Assembly (NCBI GenBank): GCA_020627825.1 | Contig: JAHDGD010000031.1 | Coordinates: 1 to 34,387 of the forward strand | Length of the DNA: 34,387 bases | Source of the DNA: Saprospiraceae bacterium | GTDB taxonomy: Bacteria; Bacteroidota; Bacteroidia; Chitinophagales; Saprospiraceae | Direction of reading: 5' to 3' | In this document: piece by piece, positions 14,861 through 23,925 of the stretch | Position numbering within the stretch: the stretch's first letter is position 1 | Layout of the letters: every line of letters starts with the position of its first letter | The notes under the pieces: generated by a model | Databases searched by the model: none | What the model saw: the letters and a program-made list of their open reading frames with translations, nothing else | What the model was told of the DNA's origin: nothing | Position numbers and translations under genes: made by a program

Positions 14861-16273
14861 TTAATGGTTATCAGTTGAAACTGCTTCTTCATGATGATGG
14901 TGTGCATTTGCTCCACTATATTGGTCACCTGAAGACTTTAAAATACTTTTCACTTCCGCAATTGCTACCACTGGTGCAACTCTTACAAACAATAAATACA
15001 ATACAAAGAAAATACCTATCGTACCTGTGAATATACCGATCTCTACCCATGAAGGCTTATAGAAAGACCAGCTTGATGGTAAATAATCTCTTGCTAATGT
15101 AGTTGCAATGATCACAAATCGCTCAAACCACATTCCTATGTTTACAACTATTGATAAGAAGAACGTCCACACAATATTTCTTCGAATTTTCCTACTCCAG
15201 AAAAACTGTGGAGATATTACATTACAGAACATCATTCCAAAATAAGACCACCAATAAGGTCCTAGTGCTCTATTAAAGAATGCAAATTGCTCATATACAT
15301 AACCTGAATACCACGCAATAAACAACTCCGTTAAATAAGCTACACCTACAATAGTCCCAGTTACTAGAATGACTTTATTCATTGACTCAATATGAGCCAA
15401 CGTGATATAATCTTCTAATTTCAAAATCTTTCTTGTAATCAACATTAAGGTCAATACCATCGCAAATCCTGAGAAGATCGCTCCAGCTACGAAATATGGT
15501 GGAAAGATTGTTGTGTGCCATCCTGGTATAACGGAAGTCGCGAAATCAAAACTTACAATGGTGTGTACGGAAAGTACCAACGGAGTTGCTAGTCCTGCCA
15601 AAACAAGAGAAATAGACTCCCATCTTTGCCAGTGTTTCGCAGATCCATTCCATCCAAATGATAAGAAATGATAAATTTTCTTTCTGATCCCTCTTGCTCT
15701 ATCTCTTACTGTCGCGAAATCAGGCACTAACCCTGTGTACCAGAACAATAAAGAAACGGTAAAATAAGTAGATATTGCAAATAAATCCCATAATAAAGGA
15801 GAGTTAAAATTAGGCCATAGTGGTCCTCTTGTATTCGGATAAGGGAAGAAGTAGAATACTACCCATGCACGACCTACGTGTATTCCTGGGAAGAGTGCCG
15901 CACATAAAACGGCAAATATCGTCATCGCTTCTGCCGCTCTGTTTACTCCCGTTCTCCATTTCTGTCTGAATAATAAAAGAATCGCAGAGATCAAGGTACC
16001 CGCGTGACCAATTCCGATCCACCATACGAAGTTGGTAATATCCCATCCCCATCCTATGGTTCTGTTCAAATGCCATGATCCAATTCCGAACCAGATGGTC
16101 CAAGCGATACAGAAAACTCCGAATGTAGCTAACGCTGCAGCTACAGAAAACGCAATGATCCAACTAAGACCTGGAGCCTTCTCCGTAGGAGAGACTAAAT
16201 CCTCAGTGATCTGATGATACGTTTTACTGCCGGTTATTAATGGCTCCCTAATTGCTGAAACAGGTGCACTCAT
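14861..16273 (-). CDS. actC: alternative complex III subunit ActC (NrfD/PsrC-like quinol-binding subunit)
   Basis: A 470-residue polytopic membrane protein with about ten helices. TIGWGWDITNFVWWIGIGHAG and the long PFPVxx-free core with GAIFSGFAMVLTLML and FVIIATTLARDYLPSSW match the NrfD/PsrC-like ActC subunit, which holds the menaquinol oxidation site at the membrane-periplasm side close to ActB. The soluble C terminus ends with AHHHHEEAV, another His-rich patch of this cluster. It lies 22 bases after actB. No c-heme or Fe-S motif is present, as expected. Confidence 0.95.
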   Translation of the reverse strand: MSAPVSAIREPLITGSKTYHQITEDLVSPTEKAPGLSWIIAFSVAAALATFGVFCIAWTIWFGIGSWHLNRTIGWGWDITNFVWWIGIGHAGTLISAILLLFRQKWRTGVNRAAEAMTIFAVLCAALFPGIHVGRAWVVFYFFPYPNTRGPLWPNFNSPLLWDLFAISTYFTVSLLFWYTGLVPDFATVRDRARGIRKKIYHFLSFGWNGSAKHWQRWESISLVLAGLATPLVLSVHTIVSFDFATSVIPGWHTTIFPPYFVAGAIFSGFAMVLTLMLITRKILKLEDYITLAHIESMNKVILVTGTIVGVAYLTELFIAWYSGYVYEQFAFFNRALGPYWWSYFGMMFCNVISPQFFWSRKIRRNIVWTFFLSIVVNIGMWFERFVIIATTLARDYLPSSWSFYKPSWVEIGIFTGTIGIFFVLYLLFVRVAPVVAIAEVKSILKSSGDQYSGANAHHHHEEAVSTDNH

Positions 16274-16295
16274 ATTATTTTAATCTTAAGGTTAT

Positions 16296-19200
16296 TTAAG
16301 CGTCAAGTTTTTCGTTACGGTTATTTACTCTCATCTGATATTGAACAGAAGAACGTACGTTGACTTCTTCTAATACGATAAAGTTTAACGGATTCTTTAA
16401 CTTAGAATCTAAGTTTCCACCTTTATTGTTCATATCACCGAAAGTGATAGCGCCAGTAGGACAAGCTGTTTGACAAGCAGTCTTCACATCGCTGTCTCGC
16501 AATTTACGTCCTTCTAGTTTTGCTGTTAATTTTCCTGACTGAATTCTTTGTACACAGAAACTACACTTCTCTATTACCCCTCTTGAACGCACTGTTACAT
16601 CAGGATTCAATACCATTCTAGTTAAGTTGTCCGCACCAAATGGCGTATTTTCACCATTTAATGTAGGTTGATTACCAGGGAAAATATCTGCTGTTGTATA
16701 ATCCAACCAGTTGAATCTTCTTACTTTATATGGGCAGTTATTAGCACAATATCTTGTCCCTACACATCTATTGTAAGTCATTTGGTTCAATCCTTCTGAA
16801 GAGTGATTGGTGGCATTCACTGGACATACATTCTCACAAGGAGCATTATCACAGTGTTGACACATCATCGGCTGATATACAGTGTTCGGGTTTTCCAATT
16901 CTCCATAGTAATATCGGTCGATTCTCAACCATGTCATTTCATGGTGTCTTGCAACTTCTGTTTTTCCTACAACTGGAACATTATTCTCCGCCATACAAGC
17001 AACCGTACAAGCTGAACAACCAGTACATGAAGTCAAGTCAACATGCATTCCCCAGTGATGCCCATTATTATATTTGTAATCGTGACCACCATAGATCTGT
17101 GCATCATTTAAATGCTGAGCGTGTTCTCTTCTCTTTTTCAATTCAGCAACACTTTCTCCTAGTTCTTCTAAAGATGAATAATACATCACAGAACGATTCT
17201 TTAATGCACCTTGGTAGCCTTGTACGCCCATTCCATAATCGAATGTCACCAATGCTGCTTCATCTGCATTTATCTCTTTTCCTGTTGCTTTATCTGTATC
17301 GGTTACACCATAAGTGTGGTGATACTGAACAGAAGAATAATCTTTTTCTTTACCTACTTTCTTACTGATTTCGATATTGGAAACAGAATAACTTCTATTT
17401 CCACTTGCATCCATTCCAACAAATGGATTCATATCAACTCCTACACCTTGTGCACAAGCTCCTGCTACAGTACGTCCATATCCTAATGCTAAGGCCGCAG
17501 TTCCCGGTGCTTGACCAAACTGTTGCACTACTGGAACAGTAATTTTATCACCATTCACTGTTACATTTACAAGATCCCCATCTTTCAATCCGTTCATTGA
17601 AATCATTTTTCGGAACCCGTCAAATTCTACAGGAATAGCCAAGTAATTTCCCCAAGAAGTTCTAGTAATAGGATCAGGCATTTCCATTAACCAAGGGTTA
17701 TTCGTATTCGCACCATTTCCTAAAGCGCCTTCGAAGATCTTAAGTTCTATGCCGTCTCCTCCCACTGGCTTAGTAATTCCTGAAGCACTAGCAGAACCTG
17801 AAAATCCTGAAGCTCCACTTGTTGTGTTTACAGAAACAAAACCATCGTGTAATGCTGTTTCCCAATACCGCTTCAGGTTACTACTCGAAGACTGATTTTG
17901 AAAAGCATTTTCAGCAAAAACATTTGACACAAAATTCATGATGTCTCCACCATAATCAACACCTGCCCAAGTTAAAAGTGTTTCTGCATCCTGTCGAGTA
18001 TCAAAAATTGTATTGATAGCAGGCTGTTGAAGCATGTATTTGCTCGGATTTGGCTGTGCATCTCCCCATGACTCAAGATAATGACTTGAAGGTGCCGTAA
18101 TCATAGCACCATCTACAGATTCATTATTTGAATACGCAATCGCTAACTTATTTTTCACTTTTCCTAATGCAGCAGAAAATTTTCCGCCAGCTGAGAAATC
18201 ATAAGCTGGATTTACATCCATTAGTACGATTGTATCAACTGAACCGGAATTCATCTGATTCATTAATTGCATCATGGCTTTATCGTCTCCTTTGAACGTC
18301 ATCAAAGCATCCGACATATCCATCGTATTTCCTATGTTTCCTAGAGCATTATTGATCGCTAGTACCAACATTTGCTCAGCTTCATTATTCGTTCCACACA
18401 CTACAAGCGATTTCCCGGAAGCTTTTTTAAGGTCATCTGCCATTAACGAAACAGCTTTTTTAGCTTTTGCATTCAAAGCACCTCCAGGCAAGCTTGAACC
18501 TGTAACAGCATTGTATAAAGCAACAATAGCAGCACCTTGCTCAGAAGGTTTAACTAATACTCTATTGTCTGCATTGGATCCAGTTAAAGACATATGCGTC
18601 TCGACTTGATATAATCTGTTCATTTTAGCTCCAGAAACCGTTTTGATTTTTCTTTTCGAAATAAAATCTACACTGTTTTTATTGGAATCTCCCCAGTTAC
18701 CTAGGAAGTCTGCATCGAAACTTACAATGACATCCGCTTTATCGAAATGATAATTTGGAAAGGCTCGTAGGCCAAAAGCTTTTTCTGTTGCATCGAGTAA
18801 TGCTGAGTGTGATACGGTATCGTATTGCACATGCTTAGCATTGTATTTTGAAGTAAAAGCGTCTATTGCTTTTTGTAAAGATGGACTGAAAATAGATGGT
18901 GTTACGAGAACAACAGAGTTAGATGATGCAAGTACTTCTATTGCCTTTTTATCTATTTCTGCCCATGTAGAATCTCCACCATTCATCATAGGATTCTTGT
19001 AACGTGCTGTATCATATAAACTTAATACAGATGCTTGAGCGCGAGCAGAAGTTCCTCCATAACCAATTAAATCATTTCCTTCGATTTTGATTGGTCTTCC
19101 TTCTCTTGTTTTTACAAGTATGGATTCACACTCGCTTCCGTTGGTATACGTAGAAGCATAATATGTTGCAACTCCTGGAACGATAGTATCTGGTTTTACC

Positions 19201-19439
19201 GTATACGGTATCGCTCGCTTAATAGGAATATCACAACTTGCAGCCATTGCGGCAGCCCCAACTCCGAATCCGAGCATTTTAAGAAAATCTCTTCGATTTC
19301 CTTCAACTTGTTCAACAGCTTCTTCGTTTCCTAATATCTCAGGCAAAGAAGCAAACTCTTGCTGGGAAATTTCAATAAAGGATGGGTCGTTCGTGAGATC
19401 TTTCTCTCCTATCCAAACACCTTGATTTTTTCCTTTCAT
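16296..19439 (-). CDS. actB: alternative complex III subunit ActB (molybdopterin-oxidoreductase-like plus Fe-S domain)
   Basis: A 1047-residue periplasmic iron-sulfur subunit. A Tat signal NRRDFLKMLGFGVG (residues 48-61) lies after an N-terminal extension of about 47 residues, as in TAT-variant ACIII proteins. It is followed by the lipobox-like AASC with Cys69. Residues 70-780 resemble molybdopterin oxidoreductases, but ActB is known not to bind the cofactor. The C-terminal ferredoxin-like part has four cysteine groups: C805/808/811/815, C860/863/868/872, C892/898/902 and C959/962/989/993. The group with three cysteines fits the [3Fe-4S] cluster reported for ACIII beside three [4Fe-4S] clusters. 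It passes electrons from quinol to the hemes of ActA. It lies 44 bases after actA. Confidence 0.97.
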   Translation of the reverse strand: MKGKNQGVWIGEKDLTNDPSFIEISQQEFASLPEILGNEEAVEQVEGNRRDFLKMLGFGVGAAAMAASCDIPIKRAIPYTVKPDTIVPGVATYYASTYTNGSECESILVKTREGRPIKIEGNDLIGYGGTSARAQASVLSLYDTARYKNPMMNGGDSTWAEIDKKAIEVLASSNSVVLVTPSIFSPSLQKAIDAFTSKYNAKHVQYDTVSHSALLDATEKAFGLRAFPNYHFDKADVIVSFDADFLGNWGDSNKNSVDFISKRKIKTVSGAKMNRLYQVETHMSLTGSNADNRVLVKPSEQGAAIVALYNAVTGSSLPGGALNAKAKKAVSLMADDLKKASGKSLVVCGTNNEAEQMLVLAINNALGNIGNTMDMSDALMTFKGDDKAMMQLMNQMNSGSVDTIVLMDVNPAYDFSAGGKFSAALGKVKNKLAIAYSNNESVDGAMITAPSSHYLESWGDAQPNPSKYMLQQPAINTIFDTRQDAETLLTWAGVDYGGDIMNFVSNVFAENAFQNQSSSSNLKRYWETALHDGFVSVNTTSGASGFSGSASASGITKPVGGDGIELKIFEGALGNGANTNNPWLMEMPDPITRTSWGNYLAIPVEFDGFRKMISMNGLKDGDLVNVTVNGDKITVPVVQQFGQAPGTAALALGYGRTVAGACAQGVGVDMNPFVGMDASGNRSYSVSNIEISKKVGKEKDYSSVQYHHTYGVTDTDKATGKEINADEAALVTFDYGMGVQGYQGALKNRSVMYYSSLEELGESVAELKKRREHAQHLNDAQIYGGHDYKYNNGHHWGMHVDLTSCTGCSACTVACMAENNVPVVGKTEVARHHEMTWLRIDRYYYGELENPNTVYQPMMCQHCDNAPCENVCPVNATNHSSEGLNQMTYNRCVGTRYCANNCPYKVRRFNWLDYTTADIFPGNQPTLNGENTPFGADNLTRMVLNPDVTVRSRGVIEKCSFCVQRIQSGKLTAKLEGRKLRDSDVKTACQTACPTGAITFGDMNNKGGNLDSKLKNPLNFIVLEEVNVRSSVQYQMRVNNRNEKLDA

Positions 19440-19483
19440 TATATTAAGTTATATATTATCGCAATTAGTATAATTCGTTTTTC

Positions 19484-20914
19484 TTAGTAGTGGCACTTTT
19501 GACATTCAAGTCCACCTATATCTTCCACAGTCACTTTCAATCGATCACCTGCTTTCAATTCTTTGTGATAATCTTCATACGCGCTATAATATCCTTCTTC
19601 TTCGAAATTCACTTCTGTTTGTCTGTGACAATTGATACACCACCCCATTGATAATGGCGACATTTGTTGAACAACTTCCATTTCTTCTACAGCACCGTGA
19701 CACGTTTGACATTCTACTTTTCCTACGCTTACGTGTTGTGCGTGATTAAAGTAAACATGGTCGGGCAAATTGTGGATACGAACCCATTCTATTGGCCCTT
19801 TTACTGTTTTTTTCTCTCTATTCGTCAACTTATCAACAAGCTCTTTCCATTGATCATTTGCTAAATCGTTCAAGTCATCTTCATCTGCATCAGCGAATTT
19901 TTCATTAAACTCTTTATTTGCTTTTACCATCCAAGACTTGTACAATGCTTCTACTTCACTTTCTGGCATGTCATCGTAATTCTCGATGTATTTATTATTG
20001 ATCGGATCGAATCCTACAGAAGCATAAATTTTCGTAATTTCTGCAGTACCATGCTCACTTCCATAATTAATAGCACGGTGACAATTCATACAGGTATTAG
20101 TCGCTGGAATAACGGAATGCTTTGAACGTCTTGCCCCATCGTGACAATATTGACAATCAATTTTATTCAATCCTGCGTGTGTTGCATGCGAGAATTTTAT
20201 CGGTTGCTCAGGAGCATAGCCCTGTTGTCTTCCAAGACTAACTGCATTATTTACTGTTGTGTATCCGCCCAAGATGATCAAGGCAAATAATACAAATCCT
20301 ATAAGACCTTTACTGGTCAAAATATCAAGAATCGACTTACGTTCAATTAAAGCGTCTGGGTTTTCTTTTTTCGCAGCAATTACATTTAAGTTTCCTATTA
20401 CGCGCGCTAAAACCAATGCAAGCATTGCTAAAAACCCTAGAAGACCAGCATAAATCCATTTGCTAACACCTTTCTTTTCTACCACAGGACCATCAGGGTC
20501 TTTTGGACCTCCATCACCAGGAACACCAGCGACAACCAAATCAATGTAAGATAACAAAGATGCTATATTCTCATCCGTCAAGTTTGGAAATGCTGTCATT
20601 GCAACTTTATTGTACTGTTCGTACACTTCATTTGCCTTAGGGTGCCCACTTGCAATCAATGCTGGCGAGTTTCTTATCCATGCATACAAATCTTCAAGAG
20701 GCCAATCTGACCATCTTTCTTGAACACCTCCTAGTGCTGGACCTGTGAGGTTTTTCTTCATGTCTTTGGAGTGACATGTCGCACAGTAGTTACGGAAAAG
20801 GGTTTTCCCTTCGTCAGGATTTCCTTCTTGAGCAAAGGAAGTTGAAGTGAATCCCACCATAAAAATCAGGAGGAACAACGACTTCAAAATGGATGAAATA
20901 CATGTATTATTCAT
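19484..20914 (-). CDS. actA: alternative complex III subunit ActA with six c-type heme sites
   Basis: The ATG at 20914 gives 476 residues (a TTG two codons earlier is also in frame) with a signal peptide ending near TSFAQ. An N-terminal class I-like cytochrome domain has CATCH (from Cys44) and a probable axial Met in KVAMTAFPNLTDENI. Two transmembrane helices (about 153-172 and 204-220) place both soluble parts in the periplasm. The C-terminal multiheme domain has CQYCH (254), CMNCH (275), CQTCH (402), CINCH (426) and CQKCH (471). Five of the six hemes match the pentaheme core of ActA; the first belongs to the extra N-terminal domain. It is the first gene of the operon, behind the promoter at 20993-21024. 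Confidence 0.95.
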   Translation of the reverse strand: MNNTCISSILKSLFLLIFMVGFTSTSFAQEGNPDEGKTLFRNYCATCHSKDMKKNLTGPALGGVQERWSDWPLEDLYAWIRNSPALIASGHPKANEVYEQYNKVAMTAFPNLTDENIASLLSYIDLVVAGVPGDGGPKDPDGPVVEKKGVSKWIYAGLLGFLAMLALVLARVIGNLNVIAAKKENPDALIERKSILDILTSKGLIGFVLFALIILGGYTTVNNAVSLGRQQGYAPEQPIKFSHATHAGLNKIDCQYCHDGARRSKHSVIPATNTCMNCHRAINYGSEHGTAEITKIYASVGFDPINNKYIENYDDMPESEVEALYKSWMVKANKEFNEKFADADEDDLNDLANDQWKELVDKLTNREKKTVKGPIEWVRIHNLPDHVYFNHAQHVSVGKVECQTCHGAVEEMEVVQQMSPLSMGWCINCHRQTEVNFEEEGYYSAYEDYHKELKAGDRLKVTVEDIGGLECQKCHY

Positions 20915-20968
20915 AGTCAAAAAATCGACGTTTAATGTTTAATCAGCAGTCACTAAAAATTTACTTTT

Positions 20969-20984
20969 TTGTGACAGATCACAA
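20969..20984. promoter_or_regulatory. perfect palindrome at the start of the ACIII-oxidase transcript
   Basis: TTGTGA and TCACAA form a perfect inverted repeat with a 4-base spacer. The arms resemble Crp/Fnr-family half-sites, though with a shorter spacer than the E. coli CRP site. It begins a few bases downstream of the predicted transcription start, where a bound protein would block the 15-kb operon. Confidence 0.5.
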
Positions 20985-20992
20985 TTTATCTG

Positions 20993-21024
20993 CAAAAATA
21001 GGCACACATATAAGTATTACCAAT
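20993..21024 (-). promoter_or_regulatory. promoter of the ACIII-oxidase operon
   Basis: On the minus strand ATTG (21024-21021, three of four bases of the -33 box) and TATTTTTG (21000-20993, a full match to TAnnTTTG) are 20 bases apart. The start of transcription would fall near 20987, leaving a leader of about 70 bases before the actA ATG. Confidence 0.6.
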
Positions 21025-21044
21025 ATTTTTAAGCTACTATCATA

Positions 21045-21067
21045 CTATTTAGACGTTTTCTAAATAG
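21045..21067. repeat. perfect 8-bp inverted repeat between thyA and the operon promoter
   Basis: CTATTTAG (21045-21052) and CTAAATAG (21060-21067) are separated by 7 bases. It could be the end-of-transcript hairpin of thyA, though no U run follows on the minus strand, or a binding site about 65 bases upstream of the actA start of transcription. Confidence 0.5.
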
Positions 21068-21085
21068 CAAATTTACCCATCAAAC

Positions 21086-21880
21086 TCATACAGAGACTTT
21101 TGCCTTTATATGCGGATGTGGATCATAATTCAATAATTCAAAATCTTCGAACTTAAAGGCCGTAATATCTTTAACTTCGGGATTAATTTTCATAGTGGGC
21201 AAAGGTCTTATATCTCTTGATAACTGTAGCTTTGCTTGTTCTAAGTGATCAAGGTATAAATGTACATCACCGAATGAATGTACAAACTCACCTACTTCCA
21301 GGTCGCACACTTGTGCTATCATCATGGTAAACAAGGCATAAGAAGCAATATTGAAAGGCACGCCAAGAAATGTATCCGCAGACCGTTGGTAAAGCTGACA
21401 AGACAATTTCCCGTCGGCCACATAAAACTGAAATAAGCAATGACATGGTGTCAAGGCCATCTCTTCCAGTTCACCAGCATTCCATGCATTGATAATAATC
21501 CGTCTACTATTGGGGTTGTTTTTGATAAGATCGATTGCACGCATAAGTTGATCTACCGTGCCTCCGTCAGGTTTCCTCCAACTTCTCCACTGTTTGCCAT
21601 ACACAGGACCAAGATCACCATTTTCATCAGCCCACTCATTCCATATACGCACGCCGTTATCTTGTAAATACTTTACATTGGTATCTCCTTTTATAAACCA
21701 CAGCAGCTCATAAATAATGGATTTTAAATGTAATTTTTTGGTGGTAACCATGGGGAAACCTTCGCTAAGATCGAAGCGCATTTGATACCCGAATGTACTG
21801 ATGGTCCCTGTACCGGTACGGTCCCCTTTTTTAGTTCCATTCTTCAATATATGGTCAAGAAGCGAGTGGTATTGACGCAT
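21086..21880 (-). CDS. thyA: thymidylate synthase
   Basis: A 264-residue thymidylate synthase, the same length as the E. coli enzyme. It methylates dUMP to dTMP with methylenetetrahydrofolate. The catalytic Cys146 lies in [13 protein letters not shown]. The folate/dUMP-binding RTGTGT (21-26), the [18 protein letters not shown] stretch, and the C-terminal [10 protein letters not shown] (close to the family's Pxx-ending helix with a terminal Val) are all intact. It has its own promoter at 21909-21939. It is transcribed in the same direction as the respiratory operon that follows but has a separate gap and hairpin between. Confidence 0.98.
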   Translation of the reverse strand: MRQYHSLLDHILKNGTKKGDRTGTGTISTFGYQMRFDLSEGFPMVTTKKLHLKSIIYELLWFIKGDTNVKYLQDNGVRIWNEWADENGDLGPVYGKQWRSWRKPDGGTVDQLMRAIDLIKNNPNSRRIIINAWNAGELEEMALTPCHCLFQFYVADGKLSCQLYQRSADTFLGVPFNIASYALFTMMIAQVCDLEVGEFVHSFGDVHLYLDHLEQAKLQLSRDIRPLPTMKINPEVKDITAFKFEDFELLNYDPHPHIKAKVSV

Positions 21881-21908
21881 AAAATTAAGTGTAGGTTGAG
21901 TTTTGATG

Positions 21909-21939
21909 CAAAGCTAAAAACATATTTCATAGTGTCAAG
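21909..21939 (-). promoter_or_regulatory. promoter of thyA
   Basis: On the minus strand CTTG (21939-21936, three of four bases of the -33 box) is followed after 19 bases by TAGCTTTG (21916-21909), a full TAnnTTTG match. Transcription would begin near 21902, about 22 bases before the ATG. Confidence 0.6.
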
Positions 21940-21999
21940 TTTTCGTTAAATTAATTTTTTTTATATATATCCAAGAACGTGATAATAAATGTGGAGTGG

Positions 22000-22020
22000 T
22001 TTTGGGCTTAAAGCCCAAAA
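22000..22020. repeat. TTTTGGGCTT hairpin palindrome in the thyA-symporter gap
   Basis: TTTTGGGCTT and AAGCCCAAAA form a perfect 10-bp inverted repeat around a single A. It lies just beyond the symporter terminator and belongs to a set of similar GGG/CCC palindromes flanked by T and A runs in this window. Confidence 0.7.
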
Positions 22021-22024
22021 ATCA

Positions 22025-22062
22025 AATAAAAAAAGCCCTAATTACATACGCAAAAAGGGCTC
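22025..22062 (-). terminator. intrinsic terminator of the symporter gene
   Basis: On the minus strand AGCCCT (22061-22056) and AGGGCT (22039-22034) pair across a 16-base loop and are followed by a U-rich run (A-rich on the plus strand from 22025). It lies 22 bases after the symporter stop codon. Confidence 0.75.
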
Positions 22063-22083
22063 TTAATTTATATTATTTCTGCA

Positions 22084-23676
22084 TTATCTATTAGCTCGTA
22101 TGGCTGACATGTATTTTGCCAATTCTTCTTTTACCTTAGGAGCTAGAATAACCAAACCAATCATATTCGGCACCATCATGGCAAAAATCATGGCGTCAGA
22201 GAAACCAATTACAGAACCTAGACTTGCCGCAGCACCCACGATAACGAAAATACAGAAAATTACTTTGTAGGTAATTTCTGCCGTTCTTGTTCGACCAAAA
22301 AGAAAAGACCATCCTTGATATCCGTAATAAGACCAACTGATCATTGTACTAAAAGCAAATAAAACTACTGCTAGCGTTAAAACGTATGGGAACCAAGAAA
22401 TAGAAGACTCAAATGCGCTTGATGTTAATAAAATAGCTTGAGCATCACTGCTAGGAGGATTTAATGGATCTACAAATCCTGTAATAATTAAAACTAAAGC
22501 TGTCATTGTACATACGACTACTGTATCAATAAAAGGCTCGAGTAAAGCAACCATCCCCTCACTTGCCGCATACTTTGTTTTCACAGCAGAGTGCGCTATT
22601 GATGCCGAACCAATACCGGCCTCGTTTGAAAAGGCTGCTCGACGGAATCCCTGCACCAATACGCCAATTACACCACCAGCAACTCCTTCAGGACTAAAAG
22701 CTCCTCCTATAATTTGACCAAAGGCGCTTCCTATCAAATTGAAATTGGTAAAGATGACGAATAAAGATGCTACGACATATATAAGAACCATAAATGGAAC
22801 GATCTTATCGGTAACTTTAGCAATAGACTTGATTCCTCCAATAATCACAACTCCTACACCAATCGCCATAACAAGGCCAAACAACCATCCTTTTCCATGT
22901 AAAAAAGATGTTTCACCACCAGTTATATTTTCTACTAATTGAAAAGCTTGATTCACTTGGAACATATTACCGCCACCAAATGAACCTCCAATAACAAATA
23001 TGGCAAATATAACAGCAAGCACTTTTCCAAAACCTTCCATACCAGCTGCCTTCAATCCTTTCTTAAGATAATACATAGGTCCGCCAAAAACGACTCCATT
23101 CTCATCTACATCTCGATATTTCACACCCAATGTGCACTCTACAAACTTACTTGCCATTCCAAGGAATCCAGCAATAATCATCCAAAACGTCGCTCCTGCA
23201 CCACCAATAGAAACTGCAATCGCAACACCAGCAATATTCCCCAGTCCCACTGTAGCAGAAAGTGCAGCAGTTAAGGCTTGAAAGTGAGACACTTCTCCCT
23301 CCTTCTCTACAGCAATGGTCTCAGAAATATCGCCTCCAGGAGTAGAATCTCCTGCAGCCACCATTGATGTATGGTCGTCTATATCATCATATTTTCCACG
23401 GACAATATTAATAGACGTAAAAAACCCAGTGAAATTAATTCCCTTAAAGTAAAAAGTGAAATATATCGCTCCTAGAATTAGCGGAAATAACACCCAGTAT
23501 ACTTTTATATCTTCAGAAAATGGTATTTCATAAAATATAAAACTCACAAACCATCCCGTTGCTGCACCAAATAATTCATCAATTTTTTGATCTAATCCAA
23601 CCGACTCTTGCGCATCTTGGGCAAACGAAAGAATAGGAAATAGCAGAAGTAAAGGAAAAAATAATTTCTTTTTCAT
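22084..23676 (-). CDS. sodium:alanine-type amino acid symporter (AGCS family)
   Basis: A 530-residue inner-membrane transporter that imports alanine or glycine with sodium. It has an N-terminal cleavable-looking signal (MKKKLFFPLLLLFPILSFAQ) before the first transport helices, as in many Bacteroidota members. The family signature is strong: TVGLGNIAGVAIAVSIGG (about 142-159), GATFWM, GPMYYLKKGL and the later RRAAFSNEAGIGSASIAH. About ten transmembrane helices follow. The exact substrate cannot be read from the sequence. It is a single gene ended by the terminator at 22025-22062. Confidence 0.95.
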   Translation of the reverse strand: MKKKLFFPLLLLFPILSFAQDAQESVGLDQKIDELFGAATGWFVSFIFYEIPFSEDIKVYWVLFPLILGAIYFTFYFKGINFTGFFTSINIVRGKYDDIDDHTSMVAAGDSTPGGDISETIAVEKEGEVSHFQALTAALSATVGLGNIAGVAIAVSIGGAGATFWMIIAGFLGMASKFVECTLGVKYRDVDENGVVFGGPMYYLKKGLKAAGMEGFGKVLAVIFAIFVIGGSFGGGNMFQVNQAFQLVENITGGETSFLHGKGWLFGLVMAIGVGVVIIGGIKSIAKVTDKIVPFMVLIYVVASLFVIFTNFNLIGSAFGQIIGGAFSPEGVAGGVIGVLVQGFRRAAFSNEAGIGSASIAHSAVKTKYAASEGMVALLEPFIDTVVVCTMTALVLIITGFVDPLNPPSSDAQAILLTSSAFESSISWFPYVLTLAVVLFAFSTMISWSYYGYQGWSFLFGRTRTAEITYKVIFCIFVIVGAAASLGSVIGFSDAMIFAMMVPNMIGLVILAPKVKEELAKYMSAIRANR

Positions 23677-23855
23677 ATTAGATTATTGTGGTTTTTGAAT
23701 TGTGAAGATGCAATATCATAAAAAATATAAATGATTTCAAAATTTTACCCTATGAATTGCCTGAATTAACTCAGCTATAACGCAAAATCAACTCAATTTA
23801 TAATATTATGATAAAATAAAATATGTATTGTGTAGGCTTATCTGTAAGACAACTG

Positions 23856-23878
23856 TATATTTGGGTTCAACCCAAAAA
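23856..23878 (+). promoter_or_regulatory. possible promoter of folK-dnk with an overlapping palindrome
   Basis: TATATTTG (23856-23863) is a full match to the Bacteroidota -7 box. A -33 TTG at 23828-23830 is further away than usual (25 bases). The palindrome TTTGGGTT-C-AACCCAAA overlaps the box and the start of transcription, which would be near 23869, about 57 bases before folK. Confidence 0.45.
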
Positions 23879-23925
23879 AAAGATATGCATTCCTATGAGC
23901 AATAGCTTTATGAAATACTGATTCT

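Noticed and set aside
16754-17368. A 204-codon plus-strand frame opposite actB
   Set aside because: It lies wholly inside the well-supported actB gene, has no domain or sensible start, and looks like a shadow of that gene's codon pattern.
16296-19439. ActB as an active molybdenum enzyme
   Set aside because: The Mo-oxidoreductase-like part lies in a complete ACIII operon, and ActB of this complex is known not to hold the cofactor. No Mo-cofactor synthesis genes are nearby.
20969-20984. Reading the palindrome as a canonical CRP site
   Set aside because: The spacer between TGTGA and TCACA is 4 bases rather than the 6 of the E. coli CRP site, so only a general Crp/Fnr-like resemblance is claimed.
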